The translations under genes and the position numbers were made by a program. Shown here piece after piece: positions 43,336-53,883 of a stretch of DNA of 64,000 nucleotides (the first letter of the stretch is position 1; every line of letters starts with the position of its first letter). This DNA comes from Nomia melanderi (Eukaryota; Arthropoda; Insecta; Hymenoptera; Halictidae). The notes below the pieces were generated by a model. It was not told where the DNA came from and ran no database searches. It saw only the letters and a list, made by a program, of their open reading frames with translations. The stretch spans positions 23,965,160 to 24,029,159 of the forward strand of contig NC_134999.1 of the NCBI RefSeq assembly GCF_051020985.1. The letters run 5' to 3'.

Positions 43336-43485
43336 AGTTTTTCAAACGAAACACTTATGGGACATTTTTTGGCACTTTTGTTTATATTCTTGTTGTAATT
43401 TATATTCTATACAAAATGATTCTTGATTCAGAATTATTGATATTTCTAATTAAATTCAGAAGCTACGATCATCCGAAAATATTTC
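43336..43485 (+). repeat. tandem array interrupted by an insert, right part
   Basis: Resumes with AGTTTTTCAAACGAAACACT, then TTTATATTCTTGTTGTAATT and CAAAATGATTCTTGATTCAG as in the left part, ending in CTAATTAAATTCAGAAGCTA. Confidence 0.8.
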
Positions 43486-43600
43486 TATATTAATACATTT
43501 ATCTAAATAAACGCGCAATAACAAAGCAATTCAATCAAAAGATTTAACATTCTATTTTTCCGTTTCGAGTATTTTGCACTAGAAATCGCGTTAAACACTC
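43486..43600. mobile_element. TTAACACGTTGAATGCC-family element, partial
   Basis: GCAATTCAATCAAAAGATTT, then TTCCGTTTCGAGTATTTTGC align with the right part of 25801-26049. The end GCGTTAAACAC is degraded. Confidence 0.6.
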
Positions 43601-44200
43601 ATACTTCAATTCCAATCGCTACAAACGCATCGAATTTCATTCCACACTACGACCTGTCACTCTTAACGCAATAAAGAAGTTATTCCTAGAGTAAGCAGCC
43701 TGCGAAATACGAGCGGAACAGCGTTTCCACGACGAAACGCGAACTAATTTAATGGCGCGCGCACGGTTGTCCTTCGGCACGAACAATAAAAAATGTAAAC
43801 GGGGATAAAATATTAATAGCGTCTCGTGCCCGGGGCAACGCTCTTCAGCCGAGTCGAGCGTTCAAAACGGTTTCAACTATTTGCCCGTAGACAGAACCGA
43901 TTGTCCGTCCCTGTTTATCCCGGCGCGCTCATTATGAATTTTCCGGGAATTCCGGGCAACTTTGTTTGCCCGGTTGTTAATGAAATTTCCCGTTGCGTTT
44001 AGAAGAAAATATGCACGCACTCGATGTCCCATTCGAGCCGAGTCGCGATCGCCGTTCTGTTTGCGGAATGGGAATCCCGCGCGTCGCTCGGCCGCCATTT
44101 TCACGGCGTTTAACCGTTTCGAACGATGTATCGTTGTGTGTACAAGGGAAATTTGTGAAATTTTATGAATGGTTCGATTCTTCGGAAGTCCAGTGTTTTG
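43601..44200. other. CpG-rich island
   Basis: CpG-dense from about 43690 to 44150. Frames on both strands (75, 68 and 77 codons) without motifs. The core is GC-rich with CGTCCCTG and CCGGGAATTCCGGG. Non-coding or regulatory. Confidence 0.45.
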
Positions 44201-44202
44201 TG

Positions 44203-44590
44203 GAAAAATTGGAAATTTGTTTATGAGCTTAACTTTCGGTTATGGTCAGTTTAATTGATGTTGTGTACACGCTGGATTAAGAATTTCGGTATTTATATTA
44301 ATTTAATTTATTAGCTTTGTAAGAAATAATTGGAAATTTGTTTATGGGTTTAAGTTTCGGTTATGGTTGGTTTAATTGATGTTGTGTACACGCTGGATTA
44401 AGAATTTCGGTATTTATATTAATTTAATTTATTAGCTTTGTAAGAAATAATTGGAAATTTGTTTATGGGTTTAAGTTTCGGTTATGGTTGGTTTAATTGA
44501 TGTTGTGTACACGCTGGATTAAGAATTTCGGTTTTTATATTAATTTAATTTATTAGCTTTGTAAGAAATAATTGGAAATTTGTGTATGCT
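44203..44590 (+). repeat. tandem array, 121 bp unit, three near-identical copies
   Basis: Copies start at about 44204, 44325 and 44446. Landmarks are TTTCGGTTATGGTTGGTTTA, GATGTTGTGTACACGCTGGA and ATTAATTTAATTTATTAGCT. Very high identity between units 2 and 3 implies recent expansion. Confidence 0.95.
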
Positions 44591-44857
44591 TTATACGTGT
44601 TGTATGTGAAACTAGGGATAAAGCATGATTCTTATTTGTAAATACTGTTTGTACAAGAAAACTGATTTTCCCATTTTCCCTCATGACTAATTTACGTGTG
44701 GTTTCTTGATAAATTCATTTTAGAGAATCTTGTCTGCGAATTAGGTGTAGAGTATTTCGAGTGAAGAACTTTCGAGTAAAGGGTTAGTTCATTTCTATCG
44801 CGAAACTTTCACGAACTTAACATCTATTTCGAAAAAGGGTAATCACAGATATTCACG
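44591..44857. other. AT-rich sequence with a TTTGCACTCG-type end
   Basis: GTATTTCGAGTGAAGAACTT then TCGAGTAAAGGGTTAG near 44750-44788 is a degraded right end of the 40263-type element. No gene. Confidence 0.45.
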
Positions 44858-45335
44858 GATCCATCAGAAGAAACCTACCAAACCAAATACGAAAGTCCAT
44901 AGACCCTAAACGAAAATAATGCACCAGAAATCCAGAGTTCAAAGGGCACAACAACAGCTTCCTTCTGAAGGAAAAAATGTAACGAAGGATCAATTCCATA
45001 GAAAATTAAAACTAATCACTGATCTATCATTACTTGAACGAACAAATTATTTCTTCAGAACTCCTTATTCCAAATATTAAACCCCATAGACCTTAAAATC
45101 AAACAATGCACTAGAAATCCAGAGTTCAAAGGGCACAACAACAGCGTTCTTCCAGAGGAAAACATGCAACAACGTCTCAATTCCAGAAAAAATGAAAACT
45201 AATCACTGCTCCATCATTATCCAAACGAACAAATTATTTCTTCGGAATTCCCTATTCCAAATATTAAACCCCATAGACCCTAAAATCAAACAATACACCA
45301 GAAATCCAGAGTTCAAAGGGCACAGCCATCGATTC
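44858..45335 (+). repeat. tandem array, about 187 bp unit
   Basis: AGAAATCCAGAGTTCAAAGG recurs at 44925, 45113 and 45300, followed by GCACAACAACAGC in the first two and by a junction into single-copy DNA in the third. CCATAGACC(C/T)TAAA and AACGAACAAATTATTTCTTC are also repeated. Confidence 0.9.
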
Positions 45336-45860
45336 GCTGTAGATTCGCAGAAACAACAGTCGCGACTTCAATTACACAGCGATCGTGCGGGCCGAAGCGG
45401 ACAGTTATGCCAGGATTAATTAAAATTGAATATCTCGTTAGAATTTAATTGCGTGATCAAAGCGAGACACACCGGCGGCGGGAGGGTTCGCCGGGACGGA
45501 ACAACAGGCCAATGGCTGACCCGGGCGGGATAATCGACGTGATTGTCGGCACCGAGGCCGATATACGCGCGGCGGTCTCTTGGTCGATTTGTTAGCTTTT
45601 AAGCGCTCTTGCGTCCGTCCGATAATATGCGGAATAATTTGATAACGCTCGCCGGACTAACATCGCTCTGTCCGGCCGGGCACGCATACGTAGGCACGTG
45701 AGTCGCGTTTCAAGCGGCCCGCTCCGCTCGACTCGACTCGACTCGCCCCCTTCGATGGCTTCCGGCCGGCGGGCTGCGTTTCACTTAGCTCGCCGAGATT
45801 TCGACGTGATTCCGATCGGGGCTGCGTGGATTCGGAGAAGTTTGTAATATTGGTTAATTG
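45336..45860. other. CpG-rich island
   Basis: Strongly CpG-dense with GGCGGCGGGAGG, GACTCGACTCGACTCG and GGCCGGCGGGCTGCG. There is no frame of interest. It is one of the most GC-rich parts of the window and a good candidate for a conserved regulatory element. Confidence 0.5.
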
Positions 45861-46494
45861 CTTTGCGATTTTAGATGTTTCGAGTGGAGGGATGTATATA
45901 TGTTGTCGACAATGGTTTCGAAAGAAATGAGTTTTGGTACGTTACTGTGATAAGAGGATGAATAATATTGCGATGATAGAATGATTAGAAACAATATATA
46001 TATAACAGAACCATCAAAAAATAAAAATATGTAGAATTATAATGATTAATATATCTAGTGTCAAATCTAGTGTCAAATCATCCGTCAATCCAGAGAACTA
46101 GGGTCGCTAGTGATCCAGGCGTCGCAGAACGCGTTAAGCACCAGCGGCGAAAGGGTGAATTTAAGATTCATGGAACTTTGATGGGAAGCTCTCTTTCCCC
46201 GATATTCATGAAAATTCATGTTTTTCTAGGCTAATTTATGCTGTTCTCATGGTAAAAGGGGATGCGGCGCATGCATTAGCGGACCGCGATATGCAGGCAG
46301 GTTTCCATTCTTGTAAAATATTTTCTAACGAGAGATATTATCCAACTCGAACGCGCAGGTTTTAATGGAACATTGCTACCTACACGCGCGGAACACGCCG
46401 AGGAATATTCGACGAATAGGATTGCTTTGTAATTCAATTCCTGTGTTTTACGGGGTGGGCATTGCTTGCGAAAATAGAAATGGAACTTTATTTA
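45861..46494. other. single-copy sequence
   Basis: AT-rich to about 46090 with a repeated GTCAAATC, then mixed to 46490. No gene is seen. Confidence 0.35.
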
Positions 46495-46746
46495 ACACTT
46501 TGAACGCCGCACGATTTCACAGAGCAAAGTACACAAAATGACGAAGATTCTTCGAAATATATGAAACCTCCAGCTGATGAAGTGAAATTATATATCGATT
46601 GCTTAAATAGTAGAAAGAAAGGAAATTATACACTGATCTCTTGCTGTTTGAGTTATTATATATAATTGAATCATTTGTTCGCGACTTCCTTTCCAAACAT
46701 GGATACTTGATCTCGCCGAAATGTCGACATTCGTCCGCAAAGGGTT
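46495..46746 (-). mobile_element. composite of TTAA-type element pieces
   Basis: TTAACACTTTGAACGCCGCA at 46495 resembles the TTAACACGTTGAATGCC terminus. From 46540 to 46746 the sequence is the reverse complement of 18325-18510 and ends ATGTCGACATTCGTCCGCAA followed by AGGGTTAA. Confidence 0.6.
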
Positions 46747-46749
46747 AAA

Positions 46750-46927
46750 TCATTTGACTTAATTGGATTATTACTGTTCCACGTTCATCTAGCTGAATGT
46801 CACTGTATTATGTAGCATTATTTACAATATAGAAATGTTTTCATCCAATTGTCGTTTCATTGAGTGAACTATAGCTATTCGATTTGGTCGGGAGTCATCG
46901 GTGACCCCCATGGCATTTAATGTGTTA
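46750..46927. mobile_element. TTAACACGTTGAATGCC-family element, right end
   Basis: CATCTAGCTGAATGTCACTG, ATTCGATTTGGTCGGGAGTC and ATCGGTGACCCCCATGGCA then TTTAATGTGTTAAC: the reverse complement of the left part of 25801-26049, including a decayed GGTCACCGGTGACC palindrome. Confidence 0.75.
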
Positions 46928-47069
46928 ACCCTCCGTATGCCCATGTAACATTGAAGTCAGGTATCAGTGTATTGGCATCTTGTTGATTTATTGCATTCTG
47001 CACTGAAAGCGGCGAAGAAAATTAACACATATGTTAAAATATATTACATAACAATATGATACTTATCGA
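46928..47069. other. single-copy spacer
   Basis: Mixed AT-rich sequence. A 46928-46970 stretch resembles 25770-25800 (TTGAAGTCA/TTCAATGTTACATGGG in inverse), so the flank of the element is shared too. Confidence 0.4.
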
Positions 47070-47475
47070 GCCCAAAGAGTCAACCTTCACACGTTTTATA
47101 ATCAAACAATTGATATAATTAACTCCATCACACCAACTTCAATATCAAACATCAACCCTCACAACTTCATTCCCCAATCCACCCTCCACAATAAACTCAA
47201 ACAAACCCAAAGAGTCAACCTTCACACATTTTATAATTAAATAATCAACTCCATTACACAAATTTTAGTATCAAACATCAACCCTCACAACTCCATCCCC
47301 CAAACCTCCACAATAAACCCAACAAAGCCCAAAGAGTCAACCTTCACACGTTTTATAATTAAATAATCAACTCCTTTACACAAATGTTAACATCAAACAT
47401 CAACCTTCACAACTACATCCCCCAAACCACCCTCCACAATAAACCCAACGAAGCCAAAGAGTCAACCATCACGTT
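47070..47475 (+). repeat. tandem array, about 122-135 bp unit
   Basis: CCCAAAGAGTCAACCTTCAC recurs at about 47072, 47207, 47329 and 47455. Each unit also has TTTTATAAT(T/C)AAA, ATCAACCCTCACAACT and CCTCCACAATAAAC. A fragment of the same unit lies at 60215. Confidence 0.9.
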
Positions 47476-47905
47476 TGAAAGATGACAACAACCAGGAAAC
47501 TAGATCGATCGAGCTCCCCTACGTCCGAACGATTCCTCGAACGCTGCAACCACCCCCTCCCCCTCCTCTATCGAACTAAATTTGATAAACCTGCGTTTCT
47601 TTTTAGTCCGCGTTGCGGATCCAATCTCTCGGCTCTCGTTCCCTTCGCGAGATTGCTCGTTCCTCGCAGGTTCCGTTTATTTCACGCGGAACGCGTACGT
47701 ACACGTGTCCCGGTATCACGGACGTGCCCTCGAACGCCCGCCCCCGCCGGATATCGACTTTTCTTCCGTATTCCTCGGAGAAACGAACGACATCTCGTCG
47801 AGGAGAAACGGCGCGATTATATTTCCTTGCGTAACCGGCCGTACGTTCGCGTTTGCATTCCTCGGTAACCGATGTCGCGCCGCCGTTGGATTTGTTCGTT
47901 CCTTC
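47476..47905. other. CpG-rich island
   Basis: CpG-dense block with overlapping frames of 60-141 codons on both strands (two pairs mutually antisense). They are Arg/Ser/Pro-rich without motifs and are best explained by low stop-codon density. Confidence 0.45.
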
Positions 47906-47907
47906 GA

Positions 47908-48545
47908 CACGGATGTCTGTGCCCCGCTGTTTTGTGGTTTCGTCGCCGAGAATTTTGGGATTGGTGAAATAATCGCGGGACAAAGGTCTGCGAAAGTGCC
48001 ACGGTAAAAGGAAGCTGTCGCTGGAATGTCCGTAGCCTGATCGGGTTTGTTCGTTCTGATTGGCCGAGTTCCGGCTTCGTTCGGGTGTTCGTTGGAAGAG
48101 GAAGCTCTGTGTTTTGCGTGGAGAGAGAATTAGCTGCTAGGAGCTGCGACTTTGAATGTTGCAACGATTTTTTGCGATGATGACGCTCGCGGTGCGTCAA
48201 ATAGTTGTCGCATGGGTATGGGGTATTTTGATTTTTAGACTTATTTTGGTGAATTCAGACTTGTTTCTGGTGTCAATAGAAAGAGGAAGGTCTATTCTTT
48301 CGTGTGGAGACGGAATTAGTTGGTACGAGCTGCAATTTTTAATTTTGTAACGATTTTTTGCGATGATGACGCTTGCGATGCGTTAAGTAGTATTCGCATG
48401 GGTATGGGGTATTTTGATTTTCAAACTTATTCTGTTGAATTCCGACTTGTTTCTGATGTCAATAGAAAGAGGAAGGTCTATTCTTTCGCATGGAAAAAGA
48501 ATTAATTATTACGAACTGCAATTTTTAATGTTATAACGATTTTTT
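47908..48545 (+). repeat. long inverted duplication, left copy, with 186 bp units
   Basis: From CACGGATGTCTGTGCCCCGC through GTTTCGTCGCCGAGAATTTT, CGTTGGAAGAGGAAGCTCTG and GAGAGAGAATTAGCTGCTAG it is the reverse complement of 52905-53515. Inside, AACGATTTTTTGCGATGATG recurs every 186 bp (48161, 48347 and, truncated, 48533), with TTTCGTGTGGAGA and AGAAAGAGGAAGGTCTATTC in each unit. Antisense frames of about 127 codons recur in both copies because the DNA is shared. Confidence 0.9.
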
Positions 48546-49020
48546 CCTCGTCGAAAAGGAACGTCGCGATTATATTTCACAAAGGGTTAATAGACACTCG
48601 CTCACAAGCTACGCGAAATCGAACAGAAATCGTTCGTCGTTATGCTGGCAAACAAATCCTGTGATAAAGTTTATCTTGGACGTTGAATTTCGCATGAGCA
48701 TCAGATGGAAAAATCTGTGACGAAGGCGGAAAATTGGGGAAATTCGTGTTTTTGGACTGAACACGGTACGGTGAAACGAAGCCATTAAAAATTTCAATCG
48801 CAAGACCTCAATTCTGATGATGAACAACGGTGAATTTTCAGTTATTGCAGAGGCAACCAGTTTGTTTATCCGTGAAATTTTTATTCCTCGTGATTTTATA
48901 ATGGTAAATTGTTAAGATCTCTGAACGATACGATTGCTTCTTGTTCAATGAAACAAAATTTCGATTTTATGATATTTCTTTGGAGCGAATATGTCCTTTT
49001 CATTAATGAAAACCAAGTCA
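48546..49020. other. single-copy sequence
   Basis: Mixed, then AT-rich. A 72-codon minus frame is present without motif. No gene. Confidence 0.35.
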
Positions 49021-49024
49021 CCTT

Positions 49025-49600
49025 ACTCTAGTTTTACTAGAAAATAAGAGCATCTTATTTTAAACTCAAAGTTCATCACAAAACACAATTAAACACCATC
49101 AAACAACAAAACTTACCGTCTTCATTCGAAAAAGTCGGATTCTTCTTACTCAAATTTCACCAAAAAACAACACGATCCTATTCTAAACTCAAAGTTCATC
49201 ACAAAACACAATAAAACTCAGTCAAACAACAAGATTGACCCTCTTCATCCCCAAAAATCCATTCTTCTTATTTTAATTTCCCCAAAAAATCAACACGATC
49301 TGATCCCAAAGTCAAAGTCCACCAGAAAACACAATGAAACTCAGTCAAACAACAGAATTTAGCCTCTTCCTTTACAAAACTCCATTCTCCTTACTCTAAT
49401 TTCACCAAAAAACAGCACAATACCATCCCAAAGTCAAAGTTCATCACAAAACACAATAAAACTCAATCAAACAACAGTCAATTGTTGTAAAACTCAGTCA
49501 AACTTATCCTCTTCCTTCACAAAACTTCATTCTCCTTCCTCAAATTTCCCCAAAAAATCAGCACAATCCCATCCCAAACTCAAAACCCACCACAAACCAC
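49025..49600 (+). repeat. tandem array, about 121-124 bp unit, block A
   Basis: CTCAAAGTTCATCACAAAAC recurs at 49064 and 49188 and, diverged, near 49309 and 49432. AATCAAACAACA, CTCTTC and TTACTCTAATTTCACCAAAA also recur in each unit. Confidence 0.9.
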
Positions 49601-50110
49601 TCTCGACAAGAACTTGACGTAAAATCCCGTCATCCTCAGCATAACCAGGCCGTTGACCTTCATTTCCTGCGAGGCTATTACAGCCACTCGTATCCACCGG
49701 GGAGACGACTGAAGAAAGTTTTCTTGACCTTGATCGCGTCCGAGCAGCACCTTCTCTCGGCCGGAGACGCCGATCGGCGTGCGCGCTCGGTAAATCGTAA
49801 AAATTCGCTGCGTTGTTCCACATCCGCGATGCCACTTTCTCCGAGTGCGTGCGGCCTGCATATACGGACGTGTCCGTGTGGAAAGTGAAAACTACCGTAC
49901 GCGCCTGTCCGAAGCTGCTTGGAACAGATCGAGGAAAACGATCGGATGCCTGTAATCGGCGGGAAACCAGAAAAACTGCTATGGAAACTCGTACAGGAAC
50001 TGGCGATATTCGATGGTCGATGGTTTCTTTCCGAGCTGGATTCCTATGGAGGGACAGTGCTGTTCAAAAGTTTTTTTGAAGAGTGACGCTGTTTTTCGAA
50101 GTTTCTTTGG
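49601..50110. other. CpG-rich single-copy block between two array parts
   Basis: CpG-moderate. Frames of 88-102 codons on both strands have no motif. The flanking array belongs to one family on both sides, so this block either split an older array or was duplicated around. Confidence 0.4.
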
Positions 50111-50600
50111 TGTGACGCTTTGTGTGATGATTGTGTTGCGATGAAGTTAGGGGAAATTAGAATATTATGTGACGAATGCAAAGTTTGTCGTGAAATAGTT
50201 GAATTTGGTGAGAGTATTGAATTTGACCTTTTCAGTCATGAAAATCGAGTACTTCCATTTTACTTGGAAACAATGGCATACTGTACTAAGCTCAAAGTTT
50301 CCCACAAAACAGTTAAAATCAGTCAAACAACAAAATGTCACCTCTTCATTTGCAAACATTCAGTCTCGTTACTTCCATTTTGCAAGGAAACAACACCATC
50401 GTGTTCTAAACTCAAAGTTTCCCACAAAACACAATTAAATTCAGTCAAATAACAAAATTTATCCTCTTTATTTGAAAAAATCGAGTTTCTTTATTCTCGT
50501 TTTATAAGGAAACAATGGCATCCTATTCTGAACTCAAAGTTTCCCAAAAAAACACAATTAAATTCAGTCAAATAACAAAATCTAGTTTCTTTAATTTATT
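50111..50600 (+). repeat. tandem array, about 121 bp unit, block B
   Basis: CTCAAAGTTTCCCACAAAAC recurs at 50291, 50411 and 50533 with AATTCAGTCAAATAACAAAA and GGAAACAATGGCAT. Same family as 49025-49600. The 110-codon frame here (50120-50452) is a repeat artefact. Confidence 0.9.
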
Positions 50601-51030
50601 CTGAACTGTAATAATAATTTAGTATTATATTTATAATATTTTCTGAATATTGATTCAGTTCGAGAAACGATATGGCTCAGAACTTTTGAGCACTACTGCA
50701 TTGTCAATACTGTAGTGCCTCAGAGATCGTTACAGACAACTTTCAGACCAGTCCGATCAGTTTAGGCAGTGAACTACCAAATTAAAAGTAGCAACTAATA
50801 GTTGACAGTAGCAACTAGTCGAAGCAAATATATGTTCTCAAAGTTATTTTCCTATAACGGAATTATCAATATTTTTCATTAAAAATATTCATTACTCTCT
50901 GACTAAACATTAACGATATTTCTCGCAACTAATATAATTGATTAGCTTCTATAAATTAAAAGACAGAACTATTTTACTTCGACGTTTTGTGTGTTGACAC
51001 ATTACACAAGGTTTAACATTGAATTGAAAA
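50601..51030. other. AT-rich single-copy sequence
   Basis: A CACTACTGCATTGTCAATAC and TGTAGTGCCTCAGAG pair near 50690-50725 hints at a small hairpin. No gene. Confidence 0.4.
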
Positions 51031-51034
51031 TTTT

Positions 51035-51060
51035 ACCCTTTGCACCTCGAGTGCAAAGGT
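51035..51060. mobile_element. collapsed terminal repeats, head to head
   Basis: ACCCTTTGCACCTCGAG and its complement CTCGAGTGCAAAGGT are joined with no interior, a near-perfect 26 bp palindrome made of the two ends of the TTTGCACTCGAG element. It directly abuts the element starting at 51060. Confidence 0.65.
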
Positions 51061-51299
51061 TAACCCCTTGATGTACTATTCACTTTCGTTACTAAGCTCG
51101 AATACTTTACTATCGACAATTTGTAAGAAATATAACAAAATTTTCCATTCTACTTCACGTGGAAATTTCATTTGAATACATTGATAATAGCAAAATAGTT
51201 TGCCTTGATCTATGGGTAATGCACAACATTGATTCTTGTTAAATTAGTTTGCAAATCTTCATCACGAGTCTCACTCGTCATTGTACAGCAAGGGGTTAA
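51060..51299. mobile_element. complete TTAA-bounded MITE, TTAACCCCTTG ends
   Basis: Left TTAACCCCTTGATGTAC (51060-51076) and right GTACAGCAAGGGGTTAA (51283-51299) are inverted partners with one mismatch in 17. Length 240 bp, TTAA at both ends, no frame over 63 codons. A relative lies at 55051-55267, sharing CACGAGTCTCAC near the right end. Confidence 0.8.
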
Positions 51300-51681
51300 T
51301 GTATAAATAATATACAAATACATGAAGTTAACAAGAAGACAACAAATTTCTCGAAGCACAAGTTCAACCTCTGTCTTCTCCACGCTGACCGAAAACTCCA
51401 TCCAGCAGGCAACGTCCTCGAGAGCAAAGGTCGCGACATTTACCCCGGACGAACCGCGTCAGAGTCGTGTTCCATTTCTGGAACACCGAGTTATCGAGAC
51501 GCGGAAATATTCCGCCTGTAAATCGCGGAGCGGGATTTACGCGGCCGGCAATTAACGATATTCCAGCTCGGTGAAGATAAAATAATTGTCCAATAGCGGA
51601 GGCGCGTATTTTTACCTTGGTTTGCGACGGACGAGAAAAGGAAACGAATTGAAAATTTAGGTTGTGAATATTTTAACGTTA
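51300..51681. other. single-copy sequence with a CpG-rich middle
   Basis: A 77-codon frame (51322-51555) partly overlaps the CpG-rich stretch, without motif. No gene. Confidence 0.35.
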
Positions 51682-51822
51682 CGTGAGAATCGGAGTAGTT
51701 TCACGGTTTCATAGAAACGAGCCTTTAGTTTCGAAAATTACATTGAAGTCGATAAACTAGTCCGATTCCCGTCGTGTTTGGGCTCATTTTAACCAGCGCA
51801 ATCTCAGGAATTCACTGGCACA
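51682..51822 (-). mobile_element. FB element, left arm truncated
   Basis: Starts GTGAGAATCGGAGTAGTTTC. Minus loop (GAAACGAGCCTTTAGTTTCG), complete right arm, outer arm CAATCTCAGGAATTCACTGG. Confidence 0.85.
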
Positions 51823-51898
51823 GGGACAGGAAATGATTACAATGAGCATAATGATGCAATGAATAAATCAATAAATGATTACAATGAGCAATGAACGG
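51823..51898. repeat. composite repeat fragment
   Basis: GACAGGAAATGATTACAATG then AGCATAATG, followed by a local duplication (ATGATTACAATGAGCA). It is the same junction to an FB arm as at 34855 and 59063. Confidence 0.7.
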
Positions 51899-52307
51899 TT
51901 AGCTCTAGAACTGCCGTACCAGTCGAAATGACTGAATCGCCGTTGAAACCGATGTTCCTTTGTTTCGGCGTCTTATTGTTACTTCTGATCGAGGTAGCAG
52001 CGAAATAGACGAGCCGGTTCGCCGAAGGGAGGAGCGGAAAGCGGAAAGACGCGCATCGATCCTCAATATGGGCCATATCTGTCCTATTACCTCTGGAACT
52101 CAGGCGATTTTCGGAATCTGTAGGTGATACCGGCAATTCAGCGTAGAGCGGAACCGCGATAAAGCGGATATATCCGGGCCGTCGTTGTCCGCCGCGAATG
52201 GAACTCGAGATTTAGACGTGGGTGACGAGTTATGGTTTCTGAATCGTACTGGCGAATTGTTCGCCGCGCTAATTCTGTTCGAGGTTTTTTTGTTAGATTT
52301 TGACACG
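51899..52307. other. CpG-rich block starting with a TTAGAACTACC-like end
   Basis: GGTTAGCTCTAGAACTGCCG at 51899 resembles the 26045-type terminus. The rest to 52290 is CpG-rich and single-copy, with motif-free minus frames (60-85 codons). Confidence 0.4.
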
Positions 52308-52385
52308 TTGAATGCTGCATAGTTTCACGATTTTGTTATCTTAGAAATAATGAATGGTGTATTAATGTTATTATATTATTCGATA
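52308..52385. mobile_element. TTAACACGTTGAATGCC-family element, left fragment
   Basis: TTTGACACGTTGAATGCTGC followed by ATAGTTTCACGATTTTG, matching the right end of 25801-26049 in reverse complement. Truncated. Confidence 0.55.
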
Positions 52386-52904
52386 TGATATATGAAAAAT
52401 GATAACCGATTATTCGCTCGAAGTACACCACGACCAATCATCCCTCGATTTATTTTTCTTATAAAGATAATTATCAAACACATCGCACACTCGCAGCAAC
52501 ATCGACTGTCTTTCATCTCTGAAACTGCATCCGCTTTCGTAAAACAACGAATACATCCATATCGAGCCTTCTTCCCTCTCGCTGGGAAAAGGAACTTTTC
52601 ACTGATCGGTAAACACTCGCATACGCTATCGAATTTCTCTGTGCCGGGCGCAGGCAACAATTATTTCAATCGGAGCGAGCAAAGGCGGCCGACCACTTCA
52701 GCCGAGGAGAAATTCGCAACTTCTGCGCTGGCCGGTTCTCTTTGAGAACGGTCCCGAGCAGTTTTTATCGACACTGTTCTCGTTTAGCTGAGGGAGGGAG
52801 TTCGGGTATCAGAAGCGCACCGATATTGCTGGGGTGGCCCGGCAACGCACAAAGTAAGGGCACGAAGATGCAAGATGCGAGGCTCGATCGGCACGGTTCA
52901 GCGA
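52386..52904. other. single-copy sequence, CpG-moderate
   Basis: A 117-codon + frame (52392-52745) and a 94-codon minus frame overlap. No recognisable domain. No gene is called. Confidence 0.35.
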
Positions 52905-53515
52905 ATGGGGATTGATTATTGGTAATGGTTGTAACGAATCTTTCTCCACACGCAAGAACAGACCTTTCAACATTAATGCACGAAACAGGTCTGAATTCAG
53001 CAGAATAAGTCTGAAAATCGAAATACTCCGTAGTAATGCGGCTATTTCATCGACATCGCAAAAAATCGTTATAACATTAAAAATTGCAGCTTGTAATAAA
53101 TAATTCTTTCTCCACACGAAAGAATAGACCTTCCTCTTTCTATTGACACGACAAACAAGTCCGAATTCACCAAAATTAGTCTGAAAATCAAAATACGCCA
53201 TACGCATGCGACTACTATTTGACGCACCGCGAGCGTCATCATCGCAAAAAATCGCTACAACATTCAAAGTCACAGCTCCTAGCAGCTAATTCTCTCTCCA
53301 CACAAAACACAGAGCTTCCTCTTCCAATGAAGACCCGAACGAAGCCAGAACTCGGCCAATCAGAACGAATAAACCCGATCACGCTACGGACATTCCAGCG
53401 ACAGCTTCCTTTCACCGTGACACTTTCGCAGACCTTTATCTCGCGATTATTTCGCCAATCCCAAAATTCTCGGCGACGAAACCGCAAAACAGCGGGGCAC
53501 GGACATCCGTGTTCG
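52905..53515 (-). repeat. long inverted duplication, right copy
   Basis: Reverse complement of 47908-48545. CGCAAAAAATCG at 53057 and 53243 gives the same 186 bp period. The copies have diverged moderately, with small insertions and deletions. The shared antisense frame (53219-53629 here) reads the same first 40 or so residues in both copies but has no known domain. Confidence 0.9.
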
Positions 53516-53883
53516 TGCCGCGCGACAACGTGTCGTAATTTCCACGGGGAATATGAAAAATGGCGGAAAATCGTTCGCGCGGCGATACGGCGGTCGGTCG
53601 GCGCGGTCTCTTTTAATTGCCGCGACTGACGCCGCCGACTTTTGCCCGCCTTTTTGCGGGCTAAGAAAATTAATGACCACGCCTGCATATTTCGGAAGCC
53701 ATTAATTCCGGGCGGGCCGTCGCAAACCGAAGTAAAAATACGCGGCGCCTCCGCTATCGGACAATTATTTTATCTTCGCAACGCCGGAATATCGTTAATT
53801 GCCGACCGCGTGAATCCCGCGCGCGCGCGTGTTAAATATAAATATACCATGGAGGAAATATCAGTTTCATTAATTTCGATTTT
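53516..53883. other. CpG-rich island
   Basis: CpG-dense single-copy block ending in a CGCGCGCGCG run near 53818-53830. The frames on both strands are motif-free. Confidence 0.45.

Noticed and set aside
47482..48200. Cluster of frames on both strands up to 141 codons
   Set aside because: Mutually antisense frames in CpG-rich DNA. The shared peptide with 53219-53629 follows from the inverted duplication, not proven coding.
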